Shown piece after piece: positions 34,647-42,439 of a stretch of 64,000 nucleotides of DNA. Positions within the stretch are counted from its first letter, which is position 1. Every line of letters starts with the position of its first letter. The translations under genes were made by a program, and so were the position numbers. The notes under the pieces were generated by a model, which was given only the letters and a program-made list of their open reading frames with translations, searched no databases and had not been told where the DNA came from. Where the stretch lies: positions 1 to 64,000 of the forward strand of contig CAZBWM010000017.1 in NCBI GenBank assembly GCA_964495375.1, given 5' to 3'. This DNA is from JAIESQ01 sp964495375. Its GTDB lineage: Bacteria > Planctomycetota > Planctomycetia > Pirellulales > JAEUIK01.

Positions 34647-34828
34647 CTTCGCTTCATCGAACCTTCCAGCTTTCTTCACAACTTCCTCGCAATTCACAGG
34701 ACCCGGCTGCTTGGCCAATGGCGGGTGCGCCTTGCAGTTCGGCACCGCTTCCGCACAATAGGTAATCGCCTGACGGCAGCTATGCGCAGGTTACGATCGC
34801 GCCGCCAAGGTTGGCAGGATTTCGCACC

Positions 34829-35533
34829 ATGACCAAACATCTCACCCGCGACATGGAGTCGATCCACCGCGAGATTCTCGCGCTGTCGGGTCGCGTCGAG
34901 GAAGCGATCGACAAGGCGGGACGGGCCCTGCGCGAGCGGCGACTCGACCTGGCCGAGCAGGTCGTCGAGGACGACGAAGAGATCGATCGCCGTGAAGTGC
35001 ACCTCGAGGAAGAATGCCTGAAGATTCTGGCCCTGCATCAGCCCGTGGCGGTTGATCTGAGGCGGATCGCCACGGTGCTCAAGGTGAACAACGACTTGGA
35101 GCGCATTGCCGACCTGGCGGTGAATATCGCAGAGCGCGTGCAAGCGCTCGACGATTTTCCGCAGTTCGTCATCCCGCGCAAGTTGCAGCGAATGATCGAC
35201 CTGGCGTCGCTCATGGTGCGCAACGCGATGGATGCCTTCGTGAATCTGGATGCCCAGCAGGCTCGCCGTATCTGCACATTGGACGACGAAGTCGACCGGT
35301 ACAACCGCGAGATCATTAACGAGTTGCACGAGACGATGGAGCACCAGCCGGAACTGATCCGGCCGGCGCTGCACTGTTTTTCGGCGTCGCGGCACGTCGA
35401 GCGAATCGCCGATCACGCCACGAACATTGCCGAGGACGTGATCTACCTCGTCGAGGGCGAGATCGCTCGGCACCGTCATGACGGCATTCACCTGCCGCGC
35501 GAGGAAAGTGCATGGCCCGAACCAAAGTCCTAG
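34829..35533 (+). CDS. phoU: Phosphate signalling protein PhoU
   Basis: PhoU, 234 residues, a cytoplasmic two-repeat helical protein that links phosphate transport to PhoR signalling and represses the Pho response when phosphate is ample. Each half carries the metal-binding signature: EDDEEIDRREVHLEEECLKIL and LDDEVDRYNREIINELHE. The HQPVAVDLRRIATVLKVNNDLERIAD and SRHVERIADHATNIAEDVIYLVEG segments are diagnostic. AGGA lies nine bases before the ATG at 34829. The stop overlaps the phoB start by 22 nt, so the two are translationally linked. The pst transport genes that usually sit next to phoU are absent from the window. Confidence 0.95.
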   Translation: MTKHLTRDMESIHREILALSGRVEEAIDKAGRALRERRLDLAEQVVEDDEEIDRREVHLEEECLKILALHQPVAVDLRRIATVLKVNNDLERIADLAVNIAERVQALDDFPQFVIPRKLQRMIDLASLMVRNAMDAFVNLDAQQARRICTLDDEVDRYNREIINELHETMEHQPELIRPALHCFSASRHVERIADHATNIAEDVIYLVEGEIARHRHDGIHLPREESAWPEPKS

Positions 35534-36213
35534 TCATCGAAGACGACCGCGAGCTGGCCGAGGTGCTTTCCTACAACCTCAAGCAGGCTGGCTACGACGT
35601 GTTGTTGGCCCGCGACGGCTCCGAAGGACTGGCCCAGGCGCAAAACTCCGCGCCCGAGGTCATTTTGTTGGACTTGATGTTGCCGCTGGTCGACGGGCTC
35701 GAGGTATGCCGACGATTGCGCAGCGACCCCGCGATGCGCGAAGTGCTGATCGTGATTCTCACAGCCCGGGCCGAAGAAGCAGATCAATTGGTCGGCTTCA
35801 CGATGGGAGCTGACGACTATGTTACCAAGCCGTTCAGCGTCAAAGTGCTGTTGGAACGCATCAAAGCGTTGCGCCGCCGGCAACAAGGCCCGCCGGACGA
35901 CGCCGACCTGGTGAAGAGCCAAGGTATTTCCATCGATCGCCAGCGGCATCGCGCCGTGGCGGGCGATCGCTCGCTCGAGCTGACGCTTAGCGAGTTCAAG
36001 CTGCTAGAAGTGCTCGTGCGCCAACCGGGACGGGCGTTCAGCCGCACCGAATTGATCGACGCGGCATTGGGAGACGACGCCATGGTGCTCGAACGCACCA
36101 TCGACGTCCACATCCGCTCGCTGCGGCAAAAACTGGGTGAGTACGCCGAGATGATCGAAACGGTGCGTGGCGTTGGCTACCGGTTCCGCGAGCCGAACTA
36201 CTCAGCGCCGTAG
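35512..36213 (+). CDS. phoB: OmpR/PhoB-family response regulator
   Basis: A 233-residue response regulator: a CheY-type receiver (residues 1-118) with phospho-acceptor Asp54 in VILLDLMLP, the switch Thr in ILTARAEE, and Lys106 in DDYVTKPF. It is joined to a winged-helix DNA-binding domain (LELTLSEFKLLEVLVRQPGRAFSRTELID, TIDVHIRSLRQKLG, ETVRGVGYRF). This is the PhoB/OmpR architecture. The start overlaps the 3' end of phoU by 22 nt. With the kinase and phoU upstream, it is the natural PhoB, though no Pho-box repeats were recognised in the window to confirm targets. It is convergent with the hydantoinase gene. Confidence 0.92.
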   Translation: MARTKVLVIEDDRELAEVLSYNLKQAGYDVLLARDGSEGLAQAQNSAPEVILLDLMLPLVDGLEVCRRLRSDPAMREVLIVILTARAEEADQLVGFTMGADDYVTKPFSVKVLLERIKALRRRQQGPPDDADLVKSQGISIDRQRHRAVAGDRSLELTLSEFKLLEVLVRQPGRAFSRTELIDAALGDDAMVLERTIDVHIRSLRQKLGEYAEMIETVRGVGYRFREPNYSAP

Positions 36214-36246
36214 GGAGTTTCAGCGGCTTCGATGTACTTGGCCAGG

Positions 36247-39200
36247 TTACTCAGCCCCGTACCCGCCGCCGCCGGGGGTTTCGATCACCAGCACGTCTCC
36301 TGGGCGAGCCAAGAATTGCGCCTGATTCGGCAGCGTCTCTTCATTGCCGTCGGCACGCAGCAGCGTGTTGCGGCCCAGGGCCCCTGGTGCACCACCGGCA
36401 AGGCCATACGGGGGATAGGGCCCACGTCGCTGCGAGAGGATCGAGACATCGAGCTCGCGCAGGAACTCAATGCGCCGCACGATACCGCAGCCGCCACGCT
36501 TGTGTCCCGCGCCGCCGGAACCGCGGCGAATTGAGAACTCGAGCACACGCACTGGTGCACGGCGCTCGAGCACTTCGGGATCGGTGAGCCGAGTATTGGT
36601 CATGTGGGTATGGATGGCGTCCGCACCGTCGCTCGTGGGCGTAGCGCCGGCCCCTCCGCAAATCGTTTCGTAATAGCCGAACGTGGCATCACCGAAGAGC
36701 AGATTGTTCATGGTCCCCTGGCTGGCGGCGGCCAACTGCAAAGCCCCCAGCAGCACGTCGACGACGCGCTGTGAGGTTTCGACATTGCCCCCGACGACTG
36801 CAGCGCAATCGACCGGTCGATCGTGCTCGGGCGGATTCAAGAAGCACTCGGGGAGCACAATCTCGACCGGCGCGAGCACTCCTTCGTTGAGCGGTATGTC
36901 CTCCTCGATCAACGCACGCAGCACGTAGAGCACGGCTGCCGTGACAATCGCACGATTGGCATTCAGGTTGCCTGGCAGCACGGGGCCTGTACCGGTGAAG
37001 TCGATCTTGGCGGCCGTGCGCGCAGCGCGATCGGCGTGTAAGGTGATCGCAACGCATAGCGGGGCGCCATCGTCCAAGTGGTCGGTGAACTCGTAGCGGC
37101 CAGCCGGCAACCGCGCCAGTGCCTGTCGCAGTTTGTGCTCCGCGGCTGTCTGAATGTGCCGCATATAGGCCTCGACCACGAGTAGGCCATAACGCTCGAC
37201 AAGCCGCTCGAGATCGCGCACACCCTGCTGGTTGGCGGCGACCTGAGCAGAGATATCGGCGAGATTGTCAGCCGGCGAACGGGACGGGTATTCGCCAGAA
37301 GTGAGCAGCTTTTCGAGCTCGTGCGTGCGCGAGTGTCCCTGATGTACGAGCCGAAAATTGCGAATCAACACACCTTCTTGCGCGAGACTCGTCGAGAACG
37401 GCGGCATCGAACCGGGGACGATTCCGCCGATCTCCGCGTGGTGGGCCCGGTTGGCGGTAAAGAAAAGTAGCCGGCGCGGGCGACCGTCGACCTGCGGCGC
37501 TTCGTGAACCGGAGTGACGACCGTCACGTCAGGCAAGTGAGAGCCGCCACGGAACGGGTCGTTCGTGACGAAGACGTCGCCAGGTTCGATGGCCGGGTTG
37601 TCCGCCAGAATGCGGCGCACGGTTTGGCCCATCGCCCCTAAATGCACCGGGATGTGTGGTGCGTTGACGACGAGCTCACCGCGGGCGGTAAAGAGCGCAC
37701 AACTGAAATCGAGCCGTTCCTTGACGTTCACGCTGCTGGCCGTGTTGCGCAGGGTGATGCCCATCTGCTCGGCGATGCCGGCGAACTGGTTGTTGAAGAT
37801 CTCAAGCAGGATGAGGTCGGGAGCGTCGAGCAACGACTGCGATGAGTCGCGATTGGTATTGGTCGAATCGACGCACTCCAACAGCAGTTCGCCGCCGCTT
37901 AGCACGTCGGCGACCCAGCCGGGATCGATCACCGTGGTTGACGTCGCCTCGCCGACGATGGCTGGCCCGACGATGCGATTGCCGGGACAAAGGTCCGCGC
38001 GAAGATGGACGCTCGCTCGTTGCAGGTGACCCTCGAACCAGATCTCGGCCTGCCGCGCGACGGGGGCGGCGGTCGTTGGGTCGACGTGGCGGCTCGGCGG
38101 CAGATTGTCGGCGGTGCGACCAATCACTTCAATGCGTGCGGCCACGATCTCCAGCGGCTTATGTTCGTGCAAGTACCCATAGAGTTTGCGATGTTCCTTG
38201 GCGTAAGCGTCGGCGTAGGTGCCTTCGACGGGCTCGGCGATTGTCAGAAAAGCGTCGAGGCCCCGATATCGTAGATCGAGCGAGCGTCGCACCGCGACTT
38301 GATCGGGCGCAACCCCTTCCGCCTCGACCTGACGTCGGGCGTCGGCCGCCAATTTGCCGAAGGTGTCCCCCAATTCGTGAATAAGGGTCTCACTGTAAAG
38401 TCGATAGACACCAGCGACGCGGTGCCGAACAACGTCGGCCAGGCCGATACCATAGGCGCTTAGTAGGCCGGCATCGGGGTGTAGTAACACGTGCCGCATG
38501 CCCAATTCACGGGCGACACCGCAGGCGTGTTGCCCGGCCGCGCCGCCGAAAGCCACGAGCACGTAATCGCGCGGGTCGGCGCCGCGCGCGATCGAAATCG
38601 CGCGAATCGCCTGCACCATGTTCTGATTGGCGACCCGCAAGAATCCTTCGCAAAGCTCGGTGGGTGACAGCCGGCGGCCCGATGTTTCGGCAACTTGACG
38701 GGCCACTTCGTCTAGCCGTCGTTCGACCGCCGCTCGGTCGAGCCGAAACGGAAATTGCTCGACCAGCAGCTTTCCGAGATAGAAGTTCAAATCGGTGACT
38801 GCCAACGGCCCGCCGCGACCATAGCAAGCGGGGCCAGGGTCGGCGCCGGCGCTATCGGGCCCAACGACAAGCTTGACGCCGTCGAAGGCACAGACCGATC
38901 CGCCGCCGGCCGCGACCGTATGGATTCGCAACATGGGAGCGACAACGCGCACGCCAACCTTTTCGGTCTCATATTCCAACTCATGACGGCCATCGAATCT
39001 CGAGACATCCGTGCTGGTTCCCCCCATATCGAAACCGATCGAGCGCTCGAAGCCTGCCGCCTGCGCGACGCGCGAGAAACCGACCACGCCACCGGCGGGG
39101 CCCGAGAGAATACTGTCTTTGCCGACAAACGCGGCGCCATCAACCAGCCCGCCTGCCGAGGTCATGATCCGCAGCCGACTTGAATTGCCCAGCGTCTTCC

Positions 39201-40101
39201 GCAGGCGGGCCACGTAGCGACGCAGAATCGGATTCAAGTAGGCGTCGACGACGGTGGTGTCGCCGCGGGCGACGATCTTAATCAACGGGGCCACGCGGTG
39301 TGAGACGCTGATTTCTTCGAAACCGACGTCTCGGGCGACGTCGGCCACGAGCTCTTCGTGAGCCGTGTGCTCAAAGGCGTGCAACAAGCAAATCGCCAGT
39401 GACTCAATTCCCTGGTCGCGCAAGGTGGTCAGTTGGTGCGCGATTTCGTCTCGACGTGGGGCCACGAGCACGGCACCGTCGACAGCTAGTCGCTCATGGA
39501 TCTCAATTGCTCGCTCGAAGAGTGGTGGCGGCTTCTTGATTGCCAGATCGAATAGTCGAGGCCGATTCTGGTACCCAATGAGCAACACGTCAGCCAGCCC
39601 GCGCGTGGTGACGAGTGCCGTTCGCGCGCCGCGTCGCGTGAGCAGGGCGTTGGTGCCACGCGTGGTGCCGAGTCGGATACTCACGGGGGGCAGCGCTTCG
39701 TGGCGGCCAAGCCCCAACAAATAGCGGATCGCCAGCGTGGGTGCTTCTTCGTCGGAGATAATCTCGTACGACTGGCCAACAGCAGGGGCCACAGGCAGCG
39801 GGGGATCGAGATGCAGCGTGCCGGGTGCAGAGCTTGCCACGCGTGTTTCCGCGGTTTCTCGGCCGGCGGCATCCACAAGTCGAAGTCGGCAGCCACGCCA
39901 AATCTCCGCCGGATCGTGTTGGCGTGAAGCGTCCACGATCGCGGCCAGGCTCGATCCGGCGTCGCAACTCCCTTTGGTTACAGCCGAGCTGAGCAGTTTA
40001 TGTCGGCGAACGCGACCGTCGGCAAAACGTACGAAGCAATCGGTGAAGGTGCCGCCGACGTCGATCCAGAACTCCGGGGCGGCGCGGTCATGTGTCGTCA
40101 T
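36247..40101 (-). CDS. Fused HyuA-HyuB hydantoinase / 5-oxoprolinase
   Basis: A 1284-residue cytoplasmic enzyme in which the HyuA (ATP-binding, first half) and HyuB (second half) subunits of the N-methylhydantoinase/5-oxoprolinase family are one chain. The HyuA part has the ATPase-like signature FWIDVGGTFTDCFVRF (about residues 11-26), LGTTRGTNALL, FDMGGTSTDVSRFDG and GGAAGQHACGVARELG. The HyuB part begins near residue 760 (LDAPDLILLEIFNNQFAG), with HIPVHLGAMGQTV and VFVTNDPFRGGSHLPD, and ends with a Gly-rich motif (PGGGGYG). This resembles the eukaryotic 5-oxoprolinase layout, opening a cyclic amide at the expense of ATP. Substrate is uncertain. The M20 peptidase gene directly upstream, whose stop is only 6 bp away, points to an operon for cyclic amide or dipeptide breakdown. 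Confidence 0.93.
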   Translation of the reverse strand: MTTHDRAAPEFWIDVGGTFTDCFVRFADGRVRRHKLLSSAVTKGSCDAGSSLAAIVDASRQHDPAEIWRGCRLRLVDAAGRETAETRVASSAPGTLHLDPPLPVAPAVGQSYEIISDEEAPTLAIRYLLGLGRHEALPPVSIRLGTTRGTNALLTRRGARTALVTTRGLADVLLIGYQNRPRLFDLAIKKPPPLFERAIEIHERLAVDGAVLVAPRRDEIAHQLTTLRDQGIESLAICLLHAFEHTAHEELVADVARDVGFEEISVSHRVAPLIKIVARGDTTVVDAYLNPILRRYVARLRKTLGNSSRLRIMTSAGGLVDGAAFVGKDSILSGPAGGVVGFSRVAQAAGFERSIGFDMGGTSTDVSRFDGRHELEYETEKVGVRVVAPMLRIHTVAAGGGSVCAFDGVKLVVGPDSAGADPGPACYGRGGPLAVTDLNFYLGKLLVEQFPFRLDRAAVERRLDEVARQVAETSGRRLSPTELCEGFLRVANQNMVQAIRAISIARGADPRDYVLVAFGGAAGQHACGVARELGMRHVLLHPDAGLLSAYGIGLADVVRHRVAGVYRLYSETLIHELGDTFGKLAADARRQVEAEGVAPDQVAVRRSLDLRYRGLDAFLTIAEPVEGTYADAYAKEHRKLYGYLHEHKPLEIVAARIEVIGRTADNLPPSRHVDPTTAAPVARQAEIWFEGHLQRASVHLRADLCPGNRIVGPAIVGEATSTTVIDPGWVADVLSGGELLLECVDSTNTNRDSSQSLLDAPDLILLEIFNNQFAGIAEQMGITLRNTASSVNVKERLDFSCALFTARGELVVNAPHIPVHLGAMGQTVRRILADNPAIEPGDVFVTNDPFRGGSHLPDVTVVTPVHEAPQVDGRPRRLLFFTANRAHHAEIGGIVPGSMPPFSTSLAQEGVLIRNFRLVHQGHSRTHELEKLLTSGEYPSRSPADNLADISAQVAANQQGVRDLERLVERYGLLVVEAYMRHIQTAAEHKLRQALARLPAGRYEFTDHLDDGAPLCVAITLHADRAARTAAKIDFTGTGPVLPGNLNANRAIVTAAVLYVLRALIEEDIPLNEGVLAPVEIVLPECFLNPPEHDRPVDCAAVVGGNVETSQRVVDVLLGALQLAAASQGTMNNLLFGDATFGYYETICGGAGATPTSDGADAIHTHMTNTRLTDPEVLERRAPVRVLEFSIRRGSGGAGHKRGGCGIVRRIEFLRELDVSILSQRRGPYPPYGLAGGAPGALGRNTLLRADGNEETLPNQAQFLARPGDVLVIETPGGGGYGAE

Positions 40102-40107
40102 CGGTAG

Positions 40108-41307
40108 CTAGAAACCCTGGCTCACGAAGCGATAGAGGATTTCGCTGGCGGCCGTGAGCTCGTCGAGCGGCACCCACTCGTCAGCGGTATGCGCCTGGGA
40201 AATCGAGCCCGGGCCAAAGACCACACTCGGCACGCCTGCCGCGGAAATGGCCGCCGCGTCGGTGCCGAAGGGGACGCCGATTTGCCGGCAACTGCCGCGA
40301 ACTCCAGCGGCGGCCGACGCGAGCTTTTCCGCCAGAGCCGCATTGTTGGAGTCGGGGAGCGGCGGTCCGTAGAGGAACTGGTTTTCGTGCTCGATCTGTG
40401 CGGCCTCGGGGCCGAGCGCCTCGCGTAGATAGTCGATGACTTGCTGTCGGGCCTTCTCACCTGTCTCGCCGGGAAGCAGCCGGCGATCAATCTCGATCGC
40501 GCATTCGTCGGGCACCGTGTTGACGCTCAAGCCGCCATGAATGGTGCCGACCGAGAGCGTGACGTGTCCACAGAGCGGGTGCTCGCCCAGCGTGGGACAA
40601 AACTCTTTGGCATACCGTTCCAACGCCAGGAGCACACGGGCCATGCGATAAACGGCGTTATCGCCCAAATGAGGCTGTGAACTGTGAACCGCGCGTCCGC
40701 GTGTCAGCAATCGCCAGCGGATAGCCCCCTTGTGGGCGACAACCACATCGAGGTTGGTCGGCTCGGCGACCACCGCGACGTCCGGGCGGCGAGGTAGTAG
40801 CCCTGCGGACGGGGGATTCTGCCACATTTTCGGCAGGGCGAGCGCGCCGGTGTAACCATGTTCTTCGTTGACGGTGCAAGCCAATACTAGCGTGGGTCGG
40901 CCGCGCGGGCGTTCTTCAGCCAATCGCACCAGCGCGCCGAGCATGGCCGCCATGCCACCTTTGATGTCGCACGAGCCACGGCCATAAAGGCGACCCTCGC
41001 GCACGTCGGGACGCCACGGAGGGATCGTCATACCGTCGACCGGCACAGTGTCTTGATGGACCTCGAAGAGAACAATCGGCCCGCCTCGTTCGGGGGGTAC
41101 GTCGCCGTCGACTCGGGCGAAGATATTGTCGCGCAGGGCCTCAACCGTCTGTCGTTGGTAACGCAAACCGGCACCGCGGAAGAACTGCTCGAGATAGTCG
41201 GTCACTCGATGTTCGAAAAACTCAGGGCCGCTGAGCCCGCGCCCCATCGGATTGACGCTGGGGATGGCTACGAGGTCGGCGAGCGTTGAAACGACATCGA
41301 TTGGCAT
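40108..41307 (-). CDS. M20-family metallopeptidase (ArgE/DapE-like)
   Basis: A 399-residue zinc-dependent M20 amidohydrolase. Metal-binding segments: LFEVHQDTVPVDGM (His and Asp), GRGSCDIKGGMAAML (bridging Asp), CTVNEEHGYTG (Glu pair with the catalytic Glu), AVVAEPTNLD and, near the end, VFGPGSISQAHTADEWVPL with the final His. It should deacylate N-acyl amino acids or cut dipeptides. The gene ends 6 bp before the start of the fused hydantoinase gene, so the two are surely one operon. The ATG at 41307 precedes the family's N-terminal strand; 41328 (GTG) is an alternative. It stands at the left border of the small-RNA region. Confidence 0.9.
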   Translation of the reverse strand: MPIDVVSTLADLVAIPSVNPMGRGLSGPEFFEHRVTDYLEQFFRGAGLRYQRQTVEALRDNIFARVDGDVPPERGGPIVLFEVHQDTVPVDGMTIPPWRPDVREGRLYGRGSCDIKGGMAAMLGALVRLAEERPRGRPTLVLACTVNEEHGYTGALALPKMWQNPPSAGLLPRRPDVAVVAEPTNLDVVVAHKGAIRWRLLTRGRAVHSSQPHLGDNAVYRMARVLLALERYAKEFCPTLGEHPLCGHVTLSVGTIHGGLSVNTVPDECAIEIDRRLLPGETGEKARQQVIDYLREALGPEAAQIEHENQFLYGPPLPDSNNAALAEKLASAAAGVRGSCRQIGVPFGTDAAAISAAGVPSVVFGPGSISQAHTADEWVPLDELTAASEILYRFVSQGF

Positions 41308-41664
41308 GTCAATCAGTTCTCGATTCACCAGGTCACATTTCTCAGCCCGTCGTACTCGCTGGCCAAGCGTCGAGATCGACGGCGGGCCGAAGCGCTTGGC
41401 AGCGATTCTACCGGCGCCTGCGGCGGTTAGCAGCCGACTAAACTCTGCGAGTTGAACTGTCCAGTCGGCGAATCATCGGTCAATCGAGAAAACCACTGCA
41501 AATCGCGGAATTCAGCACGCTAAGTGGTACGGAATTTGTCGGGACCCGCGAAACGCACCATCTCGATATTTGCCAAGCCGAGCGGTCAGTGTTTTTGACG
41601 AGTCAAAAGAGATAAATTTATGACAGGTCCCGCAAAATGGGGGTGGCGAGCTTGCCGCGGCGAG
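41308..41664. other. Intergenic region upstream of the M20 gene and of the first small-RNA cassette
   Basis: No gene is supported. Two palindromes lie near the right end: TTTTGAC-GA-GTCAAAA (41593-41608) and the AT-rich ATAAATTTAT (41612-41621). They are 44-72 bp upstream of the -10 box of the first small-RNA cassette and may be its operator or upstream element. The rest shows nothing notable. Confidence 0.5.
41593..41621. promoter_or_regulatory. Paired palindromes upstream of small-RNA copy 1
   Basis: TTTTGAC-GA-GTCAAAA (41593-41608) is a perfect 7-bp inverted repeat with a 2-bp centre. Three bases later ATAAATTTAT (41612-41621) is a perfect 10-bp palindrome. They stand out from the GC-rich surroundings. 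A regulator site and an AT-rich upstream element for the promoter at 41665 would be one explanation; a second small hairpin transcript would be another. Confidence 0.45.
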
Positions 41665-41670
41665 TAAAAT
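41665..41670 (+). promoter_or_regulatory. -10 element of small-RNA copy 1
   Basis: TAAAAT, 5 of 6 with TATAAT, lies exactly 10 nt before the GAC that begins the conserved small-RNA unit. The same 10-nt spacing is found at the other two copies. No clear -35 was found for this copy; the 15-bp position reads TGGCGA. A start near 41677-41679 is expected. Confidence 0.6.
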
Positions 41671-41680
41671 AAAGCTCGAT

Positions 41681-41745
41681 GACGCGGGGCAACCCGCGCC
41701 GTCAAACCCTTCGTAGGTTCCTGCCCCGCCTACGAAGGTTTTTTT
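41681..41745 (+). ncRNA. Candidate small RNA, copy 1 (GCAA hairpin plus intrinsic terminator)
   Basis: The unit has a first hairpin, GCGGG-GCAA-CCCGC (41684-41697), flanked by GAC and GTC, which extend the stem across a GCC bulge. After AAAC follows a terminator: CCTTCGTAGG (41708-41717), an 11-nt loop TTCCTGCCCCG and CCTACGAAGG (41729-41738), then seven T. The loop's TGCCCCG plus the following C are complementary to GCGGGGCA of the first hairpin. It is one of three near-identical units. No reading frame is conserved between copies. It matches no RNA family that I can recall. Confidence 0.75.
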
Positions 41746-42058
41746 ATGCGCTGACTGACGGATCGTCCGCTGGGCAACTCCGCCAGGAATGATCGGCTGC
41801 GAACTAAAGTGGGTGGTGCAACCAACGCCTTGTCGCAAAGTCGCTCGAATCAATCGTCAGCCGTTCGCCCAACTTGCTCAGTACTTGCCCAAGATTCGCC
41901 TGGGCACTCGCCCAAGATTCTTCAAGAAGCTTTTACGATGCGTTTTTAATGCCACGACCTGCACGATCCGGCCGTTCCTGTGCAGCAGTCGTCTGCCCTC
42001 GAGAGTTTTTTTCGGAGGGGACCCTATAAAGTGGGGATTGTTTCTGCGCACAGCGAAC
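41746..42058. other. Spacer between small-RNA copies 1 and 2
   Basis: About 310 bp without a supported gene. The 11-mer GCCCAAGATTC occurs twice, at 41887-41897 and 41910-41920, 23 bp apart. A short open frame runs through (41789-42094) but crosses copy 2 and is not protein-like. A CTATAAAG at about 42024 is a weak -10-like hexamer. Confidence 0.5.
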
Positions 42059-42064
42059 TACAAT
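42059..42064 (+). promoter_or_regulatory. -10 element of small-RNA copy 2
   Basis: TACAAT lies exactly 10 nt before the GAC of copy 2. A TTGTTT 15 bp upstream may be its -35. The spacing to the conserved unit is identical to that of copies 1 and 3. Confidence 0.65.
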
Positions 42065-42074
42065 CAATTAGGAC

Positions 42075-42142
42075 GACGCGGGGCAACCCGCTGAGTCATG
42101 AACCTTCGCAGGTTCCTGCCCCGCCTGCGAAGGTTTCTTTTT
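42075..42142 (+). ncRNA. Candidate small RNA, copy 2 (GCAA hairpin plus intrinsic terminator)
   Basis: Same plan as copy 1: GCGGG-GCAA-CCCGC (42078-42091) between GAC and GTC with a TGA bulge, then terminator arms CCTTCGCAGG (42103-42112) and CCTGCGAAGG (42124-42133) with the identical loop TTCCTGCCCCG and TTTCTTTTT. Relative to copy 1, one stem pair is T-A in copy 1 and C-G here: both arms changed, so pairing is kept. This is covariation within the window and supports an RNA structure. The linker differs (ATGAA in place of AAAC). Confidence 0.78.
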
Positions 42143-42254
42143 GCGCTAATCGATAGTTGGTGTCAACAAAAAGCTCTCGGTTGGCACTCGCCAAGACCAG
42201 CGAATTTTTTTGTGTTCTAGGCCAAAAAAACGCTTGCCTCGGTGCCAGTCTGGA

Positions 42255-42260
42255 TACAAT
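42255..42260 (+). promoter_or_regulatory. -10 element of small-RNA copy 3
   Basis: TACAAT exactly 10 nt before the GAC of copy 3. TTGCCT 15 bp upstream is a candidate -35. Same spacing as in copies 1 and 2. Confidence 0.65.
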
Positions 42261-42270
42261 GGTGAATGAC

Positions 42271-42335
42271 GACGCGGGGCAACCCGCTGAGTCAAACCCT
42301 TCGTAGGTTCCTGCCCCACCTGCGAAGGTTTTTTT
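42271..42335 (+). ncRNA. Candidate small RNA, copy 3 (GCAA hairpin plus intrinsic terminator)
   Basis: The first hairpin is identical to copy 2 (GCGGG-GCAA-CCCGC, 42274-42287, TGA bulge). Terminator arms are CCTTCGTAGG (42298-42307) and CCTGCGAAGG (42319-42328), with one T-G wobble where copies 1 and 2 have Watson-Crick pairs, loop TTCCTGCCCCA and seven T. The loop pairs with the first hairpin at 7 of 8 positions. The T-tract and the following ATGCGC are as in copy 1, so copies 1 and 3 are the closest pair at the 3' end. Confidence 0.76.
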
Positions 42336-42439
42336 ATGCGCAGAGGTTGAGAAGTGTCGCCGAAACTACCTGCCGCAGCACAGAACCTGACCCTCGCTCC
42401 GGTGCGGCTTTTATAAGCTCAGCGGCTAAGATTGCAGGC

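Noticed and set aside
34647..34828. Search for Pho-box repeats before phoU
   Set aside because: No pair of CTGTCAT-like 7-mers at the correct 11-bp period was seen.
41789..42094. Plus-strand frame of 101 codons crossing small-RNA copy 2
   Set aside because: It runs through the promoter and the first hairpin of copy 2 and is not protein-like.
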